Origin: Chlorops oryzae
Taxonomy: Eukaryota; Arthropoda; Insecta; Diptera; Chloropidae
Length of the DNA: 64,000 nucleotides
Assembly: GCA_020466095.1 (NCBI GenBank)
Contig: CM035808.1
Coordinates: 46,654,893 to 46,718,892 of the forward strand
Direction of reading: 5' to 3'
The translations under genes and the position numbers were made by a program. Under the pieces are notes generated by a model, which was not told the DNA's origin, searched no databases, and saw only the letters and a program-made list of their open reading frames with translations. Numbering within the stretch: the stretch's first letter is position 1; each line of letters opens with the position of its first letter. Below, piece after piece: positions 46,333 to 58,962 of the stretch.

Positions 46333-46548
46333 AGCTCGATGCGTGAATTGGTCCAGCCGGCCACAGACGGACGGACGGATAGACGGAGGGACAGACGGAC
46401 ATGTGGACTCACAGACAGACATGTCTAAATCGATTTAGTTTTCGATCCTGATCAAGAATATATGTATATATTTGGCAATACCTACGGTGCTTACTTTTAG
46501 CTGTTACAAGATTTGCACAAATCTGCTTACGCTGGATATAAAAATTGA
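46333..46548 (-). mobile_element. Hairpin-ended repeat, family B copy 2 (5' fragment)
   Basis: On - it runs from the TATA/ATCCAGCGTAAGCAGATTTG start through AATCGATTTAGACATGTCTG and a (GTCY)n tract (46365-46401), then stops near the segment matching ACCAATGAA of 28024-28669. About 215 of 646 bp are present. The (GTCY)n tract is longer and more variable than in copy 1. Confidence 0.7.
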
Positions 46549-47648
46549 GAAGAAATTGCTGTATTTGGGAACTATAAATTGTAAATGATTTTCCAAAGAA
46601 AGCTAGACCCACGGAAACGAGTAAACGTTATCCTTTTTTATCTTCATTTTAAAAGACTCTTATTTGAAAGTTAAAGTAAAAATTAATTCCGATTGAATTC
46701 GGAGAAATTAATACGCTAGAAAGAGCAGAATTCCCTTCCATTTATTAAGTGGTACACATGTCGTATGAGTAATGCCATTTCCATACAATATGCTTCAATG
46801 ATCATACGACGTCATATTTTATCATGAAAACTTGTGCGAAAAAAAGAAAAGAAATTCAGTTTTCAATTGAGAAATAATTGTCACATGGTTTCGGAAAAGC
46901 ATTTCCGAATAGAGTAGACTGCGCAAGGGTATCGTATTTTCCGTGTGATATCAAATTTACGTGCAAGATTTACGACTCGAATTCTTCTTTCACGCTTTCA
47001 ATACGAGAACAGGAAGGAGCCACTCACATACATACGTACGACGTAATGCAGAATGAAAAGGTGCGAAATTTGTCGTTTTTGTAGGAAGCCATATTTTCCG
47101 GGGGAAAAAATGGCAAAGTGTAATTGTATAGGTGCGAATCTTTCACTAGCACTCAACGAAAAGTGTGAAAGCTTAAGCGTTTGGCAGTGTAAATCATTTT
47201 CTTACAAGCTGAATTATTGAACTTTGCTTTCTCAACCATTACGAGGGCAATTTCGAAGCAATTAAGATCTCAAATTTATGGTAATGATGGCAAGCTTCGG
47301 TTGTACGTAAATTATTGTTGTTTCAACATGAATATGTAGCAGTGGCTGCTTGAAGAAGATGTAATCTGAATAGAGTAATACATGCACTGTACTTTTTAAA
47401 GCTCATTTGATATTATTTGAATGAAGATTTTTATGATGAAGGTCAACTGGAGTTCTGGAAATACTTAAAGAGCGGAAAAGGACCTTGTTGGAACTCTCAA
47501 TGTTCCTCGATATATTGATCCGTGCATCACGACTAATTAAAGCTGAATAAATAAGTTTAAAGCAGGAGGAACACTGTCTTCAATATGAAGGCATCTTCAA
47601 AATAGGAAATTCAATTTTAAGCATCTATTTTATGCTCAAAGTCAGTCT
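46549..47648. other. Host non-coding sequence
   Basis: No recognised feature; frames up to 68 codons. Confidence 0.5.
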
Positions 47649-47888
47649 TCAAGCAACATAATGTTCATGAAATAATTGTTTTATCTTCCATCTCTTTATT
47701 CTATTTTCCATTTCCATGCGCAATTTTTGTACATCTTCAATGAAGCAAGTGCTCATCGATGTTTTCTTATCGTCGACAAATTTCATTTTCTCTCGAAAAA
47801 TTTCATTAAATCTTGTGTCCATCGAAACTGATTGACAGCACAAAGTTATAATACAATTTACTAAGCAATCGCTTAAGGGCCCCACCAT
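47649..47888 (-). CDS. Small ORF, charged helical product, function unknown
   Basis: 79 residues from the ATG at 47888 to TGA at 47649. The N-terminal third is hydrophobic and Cys-rich (LVNCIITLCC); the rest is charged with a helical look (EDVQKLRMEMENRIKRWKIK). Composition is less biased than that of the surrounding chance frames. No family recognised. It lies 225 bp from, and divergent to, the small ORF at 48114. No polyadenylation signal seen close by. It could be a real small gene or chance. Confidence 0.3.
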   Translation of the reverse strand: MVGPLSDCLVNCIITLCCQSVSMDTRFNEIFREKMKFVDDKKTSMSTCFIEDVQKLRMEMENRIKRWKIKQLFHEHYVA

Positions 47889-48113
47889 TCAAAAAGAACT
47901 CGAACGAGAACGGTTTAATAAAATTTGTGTAAAATCAAAATTGTCCGCCAGCCAGTCGAAAGAAAATTGACAGGACTGTAGCACAGCTGCCAATCGTGAA
48001 TGATAAATTCATGGAATTTGATTATCCTGTCTGTTTTGTTTACGTAACAAAAATTAGAAAATCAAATTTGTTAGTTCTAACAAAGAGAAGAAATTCAACA
48101 ATACAACAAAACA

Positions 48114-48200
48114 ATGCCGAAGCGATTTAATGTGATAATTTTCATTTTAATTTTTGCCATGACTCACGAAACCATTAAAGATTCCTTAAGTATCGTTTAA
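48114..48200 (+). CDS. 28-codon ORF with signal-peptide-like start
   Basis: The ATG at 48114 lies in a good insect start context (CAAAACAATG). The peptide starts MPKRFNVIIFILIFAMT: basic residues, then a hydrophobic core, like a secretory signal or a single membrane segment. It stops at TAA 48198-48200. A possible donor (AA|GTATCG, 48189-48194) would let it be the first exon of a secreted protein. No downstream exon identified. Confidence 0.3.
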   Translation: MPKRFNVIIFILIFAMTHETIKDSLSIV

Positions 48201-49194
48201 ATTTCAATAATTCCGATTTAATTTATAAAACACAATAACAGAGAACGATGCAAATGATTAAATGGAAATGGAAGTGAAAACATTTATAGACCAACATCAC
48301 TTAAGTGAGCTCTGAAGAGTTAAAAAATGCTCGATGCTTCTTAATATCGCTCGTTGAGCATTTAATTAATGGTTTTTATTTATTTATGTAATTGTATACA
48401 TGGAGCATATATTTGTATTTTTATACATATAAGTAATTATATGAATATGTATGTATTTTTACTGAGCATGATAGTGGAATACAAATTTAAGTCATTCAAA
48501 CAACATGCAACGTACAAATGCAACACAATGGCATCATCATCATCAGAGCTGCCATTGTCTGCAGATGAGTCGGTGAAGCCGTCAGCATCATTAATGTTCA
48601 CACTGTAGTTCATTAGTAAGGGCAAAACTAAAGAGTCCTTACATCGAAAGAACAACGTAGTTGTGTGAGTGTATTTATTATTGTCATTTTGTTCATTTTT
48701 TATTTTCATTTTGATTGCAAAGAATGCTTTCAAAATGAAGAAAAATGCACTTGAACGTTGAATTTACTTTATTCTTTTCATCGTCTTGGAAAAATATTTT
48801 AAGGAGTTTTGTCTCATTTCGAAATGTTGCTCTTCCATGCAATATCATTTCAATAATAAATAATTCTGTAGCAGTGTGAATGATTTAAATGATTTAAAGA
48901 AAATTAACATTGCAATTCGATTTAAGCATTATATACAGCAATTGGAAGATTAAAACTGAATTACGAATGCAAATTCGTTTGAAAGGAAAATAATTTTCCA
49001 ATTTGGTTATTAAAATGTGAATCGATTATTTTAAGCCAATTAATTTGACGCAAACAAAGCGGAATGAGTTGGTTTAAGGAGGTCAATTTGTTTGGAAAAT
49101 AATAAATAGAAAAATTTACAAGAAAGACATGGTTTGGAAATTTTTAGTATTTTTTTTTTTTTATATCTCTTCAAGCAATTATGCATCGAAAATA
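48201..49194. other. Host non-coding sequence
   Basis: Contains a (CAT)n-like run near 48530-48545 that gives a Ser- or Asp-rich frame on either strand. No supported exon. Ends in A at 49194, next to the Helitron-like TC. Confidence 0.45.
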
Positions 49195-50086
49195 TCTCTC
49201 TATTATACAAAAAAGTTTTTTTTTTCGCGTGTACTTTTATTTTTGTGTGGCGGATCCAATATGGCTGACTTTTTTCAAAAATGGAAAGTGGGTGATTGGG
49301 ACAGAGGGACAGAGGGTGATGGGGAGAGGGAGAGAGGTAGAGAGGGAGCGAGGGAGTGAGGGAGAGAGGGTGAGTGGGTGGGAGGGTGATATGGTGAGAG
49401 GGAGAGAGGCTGAGAGGGTGAGAAGGAGAGATGGTGAGACGGTGAGAAGGAGAGTGGGTGAGAGGGAGAGGGGGAGAGAGCGTGAGAGTAAGATGAGAGC
49501 GTGAGAGGGAGAGAGGGAGAGAAGGTGAGAAGGAGAGAAGGTGAGAAGGAGAGAGAGAGAAAGAAGGAGAGGGTGAAAGGGGGAGAGATATGGTGAGAGG
49601 GAAGGAGGGATGTTGAGATGGTGAGAGGGTGGGAAGGTTGGATGGGAGAGAGAGAGAGATGGCGAAGCGATCGTCTGACTTTTTTCAAAAATGAAAAGTG
49701 GGAGAGATGGTGAGAGGGATAGAGGGTGAGATGGTGAGAGGGAGAGGGATAGTGGGAGAGAGTGTGAGAGAGAGAGGGAGAGAGGATGGGAGGGTGGTCG
49801 GATGAGAGTGTGAGATGGTGAGAGATAGAGAGGGAGAGAAGGTGAGTGGGAGAGATGGTGAGAGGGTGAGAGGGAGAGGGGGAGGGAGAGGGGGAGGGAG
49901 AGGGGAGGGAGTGTGAGAGGGTGAGATGGTGATAGGGAGAGGGGGTGGGAGGTTGGTCGGTTGTGAGGGTGAGAGGCTGAGATAGTGAGAGTGAAAGAGG
50001 GTGAAAAGGAGAGAGGGTGATGTCGAAGCGATCGTGGGATGGTTGGGGGTTGGTGAGCGAAGCGAACAGGGGGCGAAGCCCCCTAG
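49195..50086 (+). mobile_element. Helitron-like element loaded with GA-rich minisatellite
   Basis: Starts TCTCTCTATTATAC after an A and ends with the hairpin GGGGGC-GAA-GCCCCC (50069-50083) running into CTAG (50083-50086) before a T. A 5' TC, a 3' hairpin plus CTAG and insertion between A and T without duplication are the Helitron signature. Nearly all the inside is GA-rich minisatellite with units such as GGTGAGAGG and GAGAGAGGG. A module (CTGACTTTTTTCAAAAATG...AAAGTGGG, then repeats, then GCGAAGCGATCG) occurs twice, at 49266 and 49674. No Rep/helicase frame, so non-autonomous. In known Helitrons a few bases separate hairpin and CTAG; here they overlap by one. Confidence 0.6.
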
Positions 50087-50094
50087 TTTATTTA

Positions 50095-50315
50095 AAAAAT
50101 GTAAACAAAATTTTGACTCCAGTTTCTAAAATTATTTGAAAAATGAAGCAAATTGTTATATTTGGTTTTGCTAGATTGTCAACAGGTCAATTTTAAATCG
50201 AATTCGAAAAGTCTAGCCGAGAATTAAGTTGCACACTTACGAATGACTGTATTTCGTAAACCGTTTAATATTTTATTTTCCTATTTTTAACAAAATTTAA
50301 GCCTAAGACATGGAG
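50095..50315 (+). repeat. Diverged dispersed repeat, copy 1
   Basis: Aligns by eye with 52575-52800: ACAAAATTTTGACTCC, then GAGAATTAAGTTGCACACTTA, then TCGTAA and TTTTCCTAT. It starts right after the Helitron-like end and may have been its target. The family is not recognised. Confidence 0.45.
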
Positions 50316-52574
50316 AAAATAACTATATATATATATTATGACTGAATCCAAAAGACTCTATCTAGTAGACAAAAATGCCAAAAACCCGAAAAACAATTCA
50401 ACAGCTTTTCACCTCTTTTTAACATTTCTGGCGCCTAAGAGGCCAAATCGCATTTGTCCTATAAAACATTTCAACATTTTCCCAAACATCTCTAAACACC
50501 AAACCAAAAAAAAATTGCCTTCTTAAACAAAATCTTCACCATAGAGAAGAAAAAAAACATGAATGAAACCCAAAACTAAGCCTTAAAAGTCTAAATCAGG
50601 AGAAAAGAAAGTTCCTATTGCCTGCTAAATTGATGTGCAGGTGCTCTTTATTTTCATCTCCATCTCCAGCCCAACGAAAAAGTGTTTACGATGTAACAAA
50701 AACCGAATATTGTACACCAATTACACCTTGTACTGGTGCGACAAGTGAAGATTCAATGTTAACTGGATTTAAGAAATCAGCTCAGGTGCTCCCAGATACT
50801 CTGTGGGTGTGGGTGTGTGTGTGTGTGTGTGCTTTTGTGTATGTGTTAAGTGGCTCTCGGCAAGGAGTAAAGGTAATAAGTTTTCCTGAAAGAATTGCTT
50901 GTCTCTTTGCGGCTTTCTGCACGTACAAAGCAAATGCTTCACAGTTACATCTGTGATATGTCATCGTATGTGGAGCACGCGTTTCTCAAGTGCACATTTC
51001 CTGATATATAGCCCTATTCTTATTATTGCCTCTTGGCTTTTATTTTATCAGCGACATGTGAGGAAATGTTTATTTTTGTGTTATCGCTGCGTATGTTTAT
51101 GGTTTCTGCGTGAGTGCTTATCAGCGCCATTTTTTCTGGTATTTTTTTTTTTGCTCACTTTTTTTTCGTAGAAGGTGCTTTTGATGTGCCGTGACCTTTG
51201 AAGGTGCCAAATTGAAGTCTGGTGGGATTCATGTTATACTTTGTACTTATATGAAATTATATCCCAGAAGGAAATTGCTTGCCGAATGAACGATAACATC
51301 ACTTCACTAATTTCTTTATCATTTCTCCTATGGTATTTAAGGGGAGTAGGTTAAAGTAAGTCTCGGCATATCTTTGGTGAAGAGGCAACTTGTGAGCTTA
51401 AGAATCTGAGAGCCCTTTCAGTTGTGTATATAGGACTAGATGTTACCTTCCAATATTAATCCCTACAGCATGACAATTTCAAGCTGGCCATAAATAGCTA
51501 ATTATTCGGCTCAAAAACGATAACTATGACACTGATGGCGACCTGTCTAGGAAGCTTAGAATTGACGGGGGTGCTTTGCTATAAATAATTTGTCCGATTT
51601 TAAATATTCTGGTGGAATTTTTCGCCCCAGATTTGAAAAATTCATCTATTTTGCGCACAGTTGGACGAGAATACAAAGGGAACAAGAAGTTCGAATATTT
51701 TGAATCCATTTAGAATAGGGCTGAATGGTTATCGTAACCAATATCATACAACTACATTAATGCTATCAAAGAAATTTTTGCTCCTGAGATCTACTATTAT
51801 TATTAAGGTTTTAAAAGCACGAGGATCTTAAAGATTTTTTGTTCAGCCCATGTTTCCTTAGAGGGATTTAAGTGAATTAACAAGTGCTGGAAATTAAAAT
51901 TTTATCATAAATGCCCTGAACTTGATATTTCCATTTATTTATATTCATATTTAAAAAAAAAAACAATAAATCCTTTGAATTGATTCAACAAGACTCCTTT
52001 GAATGATTGACATGAAACTCTCCACATGCATGAATGCTCAATTTCAGTTCGCATACCAAATATTCACTTATTCAATCATTTATAGCATATCAATAGGTAT
52101 CTATTGATGTACATACATTGCATGTGCATTCATATATTCATTCTGGACTATTGTCTGCCCCATGGGCTTTTAATTAGTAATCAGGATGAACGTTGTAAGA
52201 AGTTGCAATATGAAAATGAATTTATAATTTCGTAATCTCTAGAGGTAATAAAATTTGTAAGTATCATGCTGGCTATCGGAAATTTCGAACGTTGGCAACA
52301 CATGTCGATTGCATTCAATCGGAAAGTAACAACAATTGAGCATGCAATAAAATGCAAATGAATTATTCACTGCAGTGAATATGAAATCCAATTTGATGAA
52401 AATTATTGCTGAAATTTCATTCTTTTTTTTTCTATTTTCGAATTCCATTCAAATCGAATGAAATATTCAGGAATATATTGAAAACATTTGATAAAGCGAT
52501 GGTTTTAATATAAAATGAGGAATTGTATGTATTGATCGAATTCTGTTTGATGAAATTTTTTGCTACTGATTCAA
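50316..52574. other. Host non-coding sequence
   Basis: A (GT)n microsatellite lies at 50813-50831. Frames up to 112 codons owe their length to it and to T-rich stretches. Nothing else recognised. Confidence 0.5.
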
Positions 52575-52800
52575 TTACACAGTGCAACCCGTAAATTGTG
52601 CACAAAAATTTGACACCATTTTCTGAAAGTACTCAACTCCGCATACTTGGTTAAGTCAGATTGTCTAAAAATTTTTTTTAAATTGATCTCAAAAAGTGGG
52701 GACGAGAATTAAGTGGCCCACTTAGTCATAGCTATATCTCGTAACGAGTTTAAAATTTCTCTTTCCTATCTATGACAATGTTTTAGCCTTGGACTCAACT
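52575..52800 (+). repeat. Diverged dispersed repeat, copy 2
   Basis: Counterpart of 50095-50315, extending further left to ACACAGTGCAACCCG, a Tc1-like beginning. Shared blocks: GAGAATTAAGTGG..CACTTA, TCGTAACGAGTTTAA and TTTCCTATCTATGACAA. Old copy without coding sequence. Confidence 0.45.
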
Positions 52801-53750
52801 CAATCTAACTGGTAAAAATTGCAAAAATCTGGAAAATTTTACGATTTAAGATAAGACCTCTACCGCTCTTTTTACTCTAGATTTGTGTACTGATTTTACT
52901 TCCCCGACCATAAGGCTGCATACCTATTGCATTGAACATACATATATACAAAACAACTCTCCCATTGATGATTGATCTATAGATCTACTACATACATTTC
53001 TGTTTCATAGGAGCTTCGACCTTTACTTTCATTTTGAACATGTTTAAAGATTAAATTGCAATAAAAAGAGAAACATCACGACGGCGAGACAACTTTAAGT
53101 ACCCAATACTTATCAAAGTCCTTTTATGTACACTCCCAATCACACTTTCAAATACATAATAATATAAAATTTCTCTTTTTACAACCAATTAATTTGACAA
53201 GAAAGTTTCGCTCGAGTTCGCTGCGAAAGTTATTCGCGATATTTAATTTGTAACTTTAATTGAAGTTTTTACTTTCTTCATATGCGACTGCACAACACAA
53301 AACAACAACTGCAGACAAAGTCGAATGAGTCAAATAGAAACTTTTCTACGCAACTTTGAAATCGAAACATTTTTGTCGATGAGTGGAATTTTTGCTCTTT
53401 TTTTTGGAAACACTTTGAAACAAAGGTTTTTTGGTTGTTTAAAATATTTAAGAAACAAAATGTTTAAACATTTAAACAATAGAAATATAAGACCCATATA
53501 ACATACTTTGGATAGATGCACTTAATATTACCATTCGGAAAAATCACATTGATGTATATCAATCTCAAGTATTACCTACAGGTATGCAACACTTTTTTTT
53601 TAATTTTGTGATTTTTAAGGATGGCGTAGGTGGCTGAGCGTAATAAAACTCTTTTTTCGCGCATTTTTGTAGGATAGTACCACTTTTGGGGCAAAAAAAA
53701 ATTCCGCCATGAAAAGGGATCCTACTACACGAGCATGTATTGGTTTAGGC
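52801..53750. other. Host non-coding sequence
   Basis: No gene. 53742-53750 is the left target duplication of the next MITE. Confidence 0.45.
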
Positions 53751-53944
53751 CATGATACAAGAAAACAAGGTAGCGCCATTTCAGCCCGATGATGTCACAA
53801 ATACAAAATGAGAGCTTCGTTGTTGTTGTTTTGCATGTTAAGCCCCACATCACAACTATACTTTAGCATGGGAAACAATAACAATGCGAATGCTACAAAA
53901 TAGCGGTACCCGAAAAGGCACTATCTTGCTCTCTTTGTATCATG
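53751..53944. mobile_element. 194-bp MITE with 8- or 9-bp target duplication
   Basis: The inverted ends are about 28 bp, starting CATGATACAA and ending near TAGYGCC, with a few mismatches and one gap. The flanks are GGTTTAGGC at 53742-53750 and 53945-53953. Nine bases would suggest Mutator-like. Eight bases (GTTTAGGC) with ends starting CATGAT would recall the P-element superfamily. The sequence cannot settle this alone. Non-coding, with a (GTT)n run near 53819-53831. Confidence 0.78.
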
Positions 53945-56900
53945 GGTTTAGGCAATACCGCCTGAAAAATAATTTAATAATTTTTTTAATAATATATTTT
54001 TCAAGGTTTTGGCTTTTGAATTAACATTCCATGTTCATTACTGGCTGAGAAATGAATTTTCGAAAGTTTCTGTAAAAATACACTTTTTCAAGGATATTTC
54101 AGGAATATTGCGGAGTTAAAGAGTCAAAACTTGGCGCAATTGAAATGTATTGATACAATCTAAACAGCAAAATAAAATTCCCTTATACAATTTCATTTGA
54201 CTTCTCCCCTCATCTGTAGTACACTGTTGCATGATTGCACCAGTTTATGGATTGCAAAGGGCAATCGTATAAAGCTAAGTATTCTTTCAGAAACTTTTGA
54301 CTAAGAGGGCAAGAAGAATGAAAAATATGGTCGACCTAATTTTTGCAATTCGACATAAGCTTTTATATAAGACTCAGTCCATGTGTTCAAACCACCAAGG
54401 TGTTCACTCTAGCCTGAGTTCACACTATTCGACTGTATTTTAGCCTGTCTGCTTGCTTCTCGTCAATATACGTCCGCTGGATTCGAAAAATAAATTATTT
54501 TTACTTTCTAAGCAACGTTTTTGTGCAATTCATCTGCAATTTTTTTGCCTGCATTAATAATATTTCTTCTTTTTCTTCTAAAAAGTATATTTTTTACCTT
54601 CACAGATTATTTTACGCTCAACTGCATAAGGAAAAAAATTTTTTTAATTATTTTTTTTCGTACAACGATTGAAAGGAAGCAGCCTTGTTCATCTTAGCTT
54701 AATGCTATGTTGGCCTTAGATGACCAAAAATAGTTCTCAGCAAAAAAAAATTAATGAAAAACAATAGGGGTATTCCCTTGAACGTTTATTTCCCTCGAAA
54801 AACTCAAAAACTCTTAAATCAAAAAGGCTAATAACTGAAAGAATGTAATTTTTTATGAACATTTTTACACATTTCCGTCTTTTTCAATCTTTCCAAGTTT
54901 AAGGGAAGAACCCTGATGTGTTTAAAGGTAATAAAAAAAAATCAGAAAGTAAGGAAATTCATATTTTGATCTACACAGTCGAGTGAGAACAAAGTTGTCA
55001 GCATTAACATAGAACCTTGAAAAGCATCTTTAAAGGCAACATGCGAATTTTGTTACAATTTAAAATTCAGAATCTTCAGGAGACAAAAACAAACAAAAAA
55101 TCCACCTGCTGTAATGAGGATATAGAAATTCTTTTTCCTTTTTGTTTTTAAAAAGTCTATGCATATTTTGCGCACATTCATATGCGAAGCATGTAATCCA
55201 AAAGCTCGTTCATTCATTTGAATTATCCCCAAAAGCGCATTTATTTTTAATTATGCGTGACAGTTACAGCGACGTCCTTGTAATACTCGAGTATGCTTAA
55301 AGAAATTTTCGTTGAAATTTCGGTTTCACACACATAAAAGAAGAAAAAAAAATGGGGAAAAAGATACAACGACGGCTGCACGCTGAAGTTTGCGAATTAA
55401 ATTTTGGGCATTAATATTGTGTGCTCTGTGAGCTTTGTGCTTTTGATATTGTCATTTCAAGATATGCTTGAAGATGTTCGTAAACGTGACGGCAGCATTT
55501 TCAGGCGTGTGGTTTTTGTTTTCCTCCATTGCCGACTGACGAACATAAACAGATGTAGTATGTTAGGTGGTACTGGCATCCATAGGATTTCTCTTTAAAA
55601 TATGATTTCTCTCTGATATGAAAGGTCAATCCTTTGGAGGAAGTCGTTCATTCATTCATATAAAGTAGGTATGTTTGTAAGGAAGCAGCGTAACTGTAAT
55701 TAAGCGTAACTGCTTCCATTTCATGCTAGTAAATTTTGTATGTACGTACGAACGGAATTTACATAGTAAGGGAGGTAAGTGTCACGCATATTATCTCATT
55801 TACGCCTATTACTAGTCCCCAGAGATCGGAATCATATCAAGCAAGTTTTTATACATAATAGTTAGGTTGAAAATATCGCAGAGGGAATACAACAAAGACA
55901 CGAAGGATATGACAAGCGTGAACATAATTTGGAGCGAGCATGCATGGTTGTAAGTCTGGGGAGTTAAAGGAGCGCGCGCTTACTTAATTATTCATTTGGA
56001 AGGAAGGCGCTTCATTAACGTGCAAACGAACTTTGGGAAGTAATCTGCACCCTTTTGTACTCTATTAAATGCGTCAACATGAGATTTTATGCACGTTAAA
56101 CTCCATTTAAACTCCAATCTCTTAAAGGTAAATGTAATAATGTCTTCTGTCCTCTGTCCAATCATTGAAAAGCCTTTTGTTTAAGGTCCTTGTACTTCAA
56201 CTTGTACATCGGCTCTCTTCTCCGAACATATGCGAAATCTCTGAGATGTGTACAAAAGCCTAGGGGCAAGTCTGTTGTATTGTGGATCTCCACTTCTTTA
56301 CAGATTATGGACAGCATTCGACATAGTACGACTCCAGTCCTGTATTACATGAAAACCGCAGATGTGAATGTGCTTTTTTTTCATTTTCATTTCCCTTCCA
56401 TGTCCTTCGCATTGTCTTTCTGTCGTTTACGACCATTCGTTCGTTCGTTCGTTCATGGCAAGGAGTAACATTTACAATGTGTGAGCCACCCACATGTGTC
56501 ATTGTTTATTTGATAAAACGACAGTTACCTATCTACCGTACGCGTCTGGTATGTACTTCCTTTGACAACCGGTAAATGCCAGTTTTATTCTGACAATACG
56601 AACTTCAAAACGAACAAGCAAACCATCCATACCTACATGTGTAAGTGTTGATATATTTCATTTCCGTTTCCCGTTTGGGAAGTCTGATTCGTGAAATCCA
56701 TTTAAAAGAATGAGAAACACACGCACACACATCCGTACAAAAACACGCAAATTCACATTGAATTGTTTTAAAAATATTCTCGGAAGTAACGAAGACAAAA
56801 GCTTTCTGTAAAACGAACGCAGGTGTACGTTACAAGTAGATTGCAATTTACAAAAAAAAAATGAAAGAATGCAAAAACAAATAAAATTGAGTTGCGAAAA

Positions 56901-58763
56901 GAGTTGAGCTAGCGATGAAAAAATATGCAGGCAAAAATTTTTTTTTCTTAATATTTATGCCTCACACTGAGCTGGGAAAAAAAAAAAGATGCCGCCGCCG
57001 CTTAGCGGAACTTTCTTTAAAAAATACCAAACCGTAGTGGAATTTACTACTGAGACATGGCAAACGATTCGTCCGTCGTCGAGGAGTGACAACGAAAAAA
57101 TGCTGTAACATACGCATGCCTTGTGAATTGTAGAGCCAGCATACCAATAAATCTCTCACAGGCGGATATGTCTCTGACAGGAATTCAGTGACTTCTTTAC
57201 GCGGCGGTCATTTCTTAACTTCTCCGCTCTTGCATTCGACCATAAAAGCTTGAGTCAAGCGCTTTTATAGCGCACGAACAGAGATTACAAACTTTAATAA
57301 CGACGGATATCAGTAGTTGTCTTACAACATAATATCTCGGTACTTTTCAGAACGTGGCCATATACTGCAGCCGTGCTAAGTATGTTCGTATGTTGTCGAA
57401 AGGGAGAGAGATATGGCGCGAGCGAGCGCGCACAGGAAGTGAATGTATTCAGGTGCGAGATAAGGACATCGGTTAAGGCTAAAGACTTGTCTTAAGCTAG
57501 TAATCAGCGAGATTCTTAAAAAGCATATTTAACTCATGTAAGAACAAGGGGTTTGGTTGGACCTTAACTGTCAGTACGATAAAGTGTTCCGAAGACAGTT
57601 AAAGGATGTACTTTAGTACATCTGAAAAGAAAATTGGATTACCTTTGATTGCAGGAGGATAATAACTTTCTTGTTAAGACTATAAAATTGTCTTTTTAAA
57701 TTGATTGCTTTACAGATAAGTTGCCACCAATTGAATCTTTAAAGTCTACTAAAGCAAGAGTCAGTACGAAGGATGATAATTTCTGCAGTATTTGTATATG
57801 CACAGCCCCAAGAATTGAAAAATGATAATGAACTGTAGATTTCTTTCCACAATCAAACCGAGGAATTTCGAAAAATCTGAATACAAAGAATCATCTTTTG
57901 AACATTCATATTAATTACTTCCTTTCAGGAAAAAAAGATGAAAATTTAATTGATTTTTTTTTTTTTAACTTTCCAAGCAACTTTAGTTACCTTTTGATTC
58001 TACACAGCACGTAGCTCGGTGGATGTCTGCAAACCATCGTCGTTGTAAAAATTCAATTTGAAAAACAATTCCATTGTTTTCATCCTCAACAGAGGAATAA
58101 CTGTAAATTGGTGTGCCTCAAACGCAAAAAAAAAAGGGAAAAATGCAGAAAAATGAATTTTGAGCTTCATTACGAGGCGAATTATTCTGTTTTTAATTTA
58201 AAAAAAAACAAAAAAAAAACATTTTACAACTTCAATTACATCAAAAAGTAATAAAAACGGCGAACATTCGTAGAAATTGAAAAAAAAAACTTCGACTGAA
58301 CGTAAAAAAAAAAAAAAATGGCTCGTTCTCGGACTGTAATTAATGTGAACACAAACGAGGGATGATGAAAAATCATATTTCATAGAATTTTTTTCCTGTT
58401 CTCATGATGAACTTTAAGTATTGAAACTCTAAGGACAATTTTTCAAAACTTAAATTGAAAAAAAACCTATCAAAACGCAAAAATGATATATCGTGCCAAA
58501 TACTCCTCAAGAACTAATACGCGGCTTTGCTATGACGTTGAAATGGACGTTTCTCATTGGCTAATTCAAATGGCGTGAGCTCCATTAGGTTCCCATACAC
58601 ACTCATATGACAATGGCATGATATTTCATTTTTGCTACTTTTGTAAACACGTGGTAATGCAGATTGCTGTTCTGCGCTTTTGCTGTCGGTTCGACGACAT
58701 GTCAATGCAACAAATTCAATTACAATGCATTGAATTGAGAGAAAACCAAAGAGATTAACTCAC
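53945..58763. other. Non-coding; candidate intron of the - strand gene
   Basis: 4.8 kb without a convincing exon. If the first exon at 58764-58962 is real, this region is downstream of its donor. Landmarks: (GTTC)n near 56429-56452, A-runs near 58200-58320, and GAGCGAGCGCGC near 57419-57431. Frames reach 92 codons, without domains. Confidence 0.4.
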
Positions 58764-58962
58764 CTGCCGCTTACGACGCATTTTGGATTTCGCAAGAAAC
58801 TAAGCGAACGACTTCTGCTCTCTACGCCAAATGGAGAGAAACGCGAAAGCACTTACACGCTTACATACGAACTAACTTGCGCGTCACACTACCTACTTTA
58901 ATCACTCCGCGATCCGAGATATCCGAAAACCGACCAAACACGCGCGCGTACAAAAACAAACT
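58764..58962 (-). CDS. Candidate first exon of a host gene on the - strand
   Basis: Transcription would start at the A of TCAGTT (58962). The 5' untranslated part runs to ATG at 58781-58779 in a good insect context (CAAAATG). Six codons follow (MRRKRQ), then the splice donor CAG|GTGAGT, with GT at 58763-58762. Without splicing the frame stops at once (GTG AGT TAA), so splicing is needed for a longer protein. The basic start fits many proteins and identifies none. Acceptor and second exon were not found. The coding part is only 58764-58781. Confidence 0.5.

Noticed and set aside
48437..48733. Frame on - with SSDDDD run
   Set aside because: The run comes from a (CAT)n-like repeat; no splice or start evidence, so no exon is called.
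49275..49688. 137-codon Ser/Pro-rich frame on -
   Set aside because: Translation of GA-rich minisatellite.
53620..53700. A-box-like GGTGGCTGAGCG, possible tRNA-derived SINE
   Set aside because: No B box at the right distance and no cloverleaf could be drawn.
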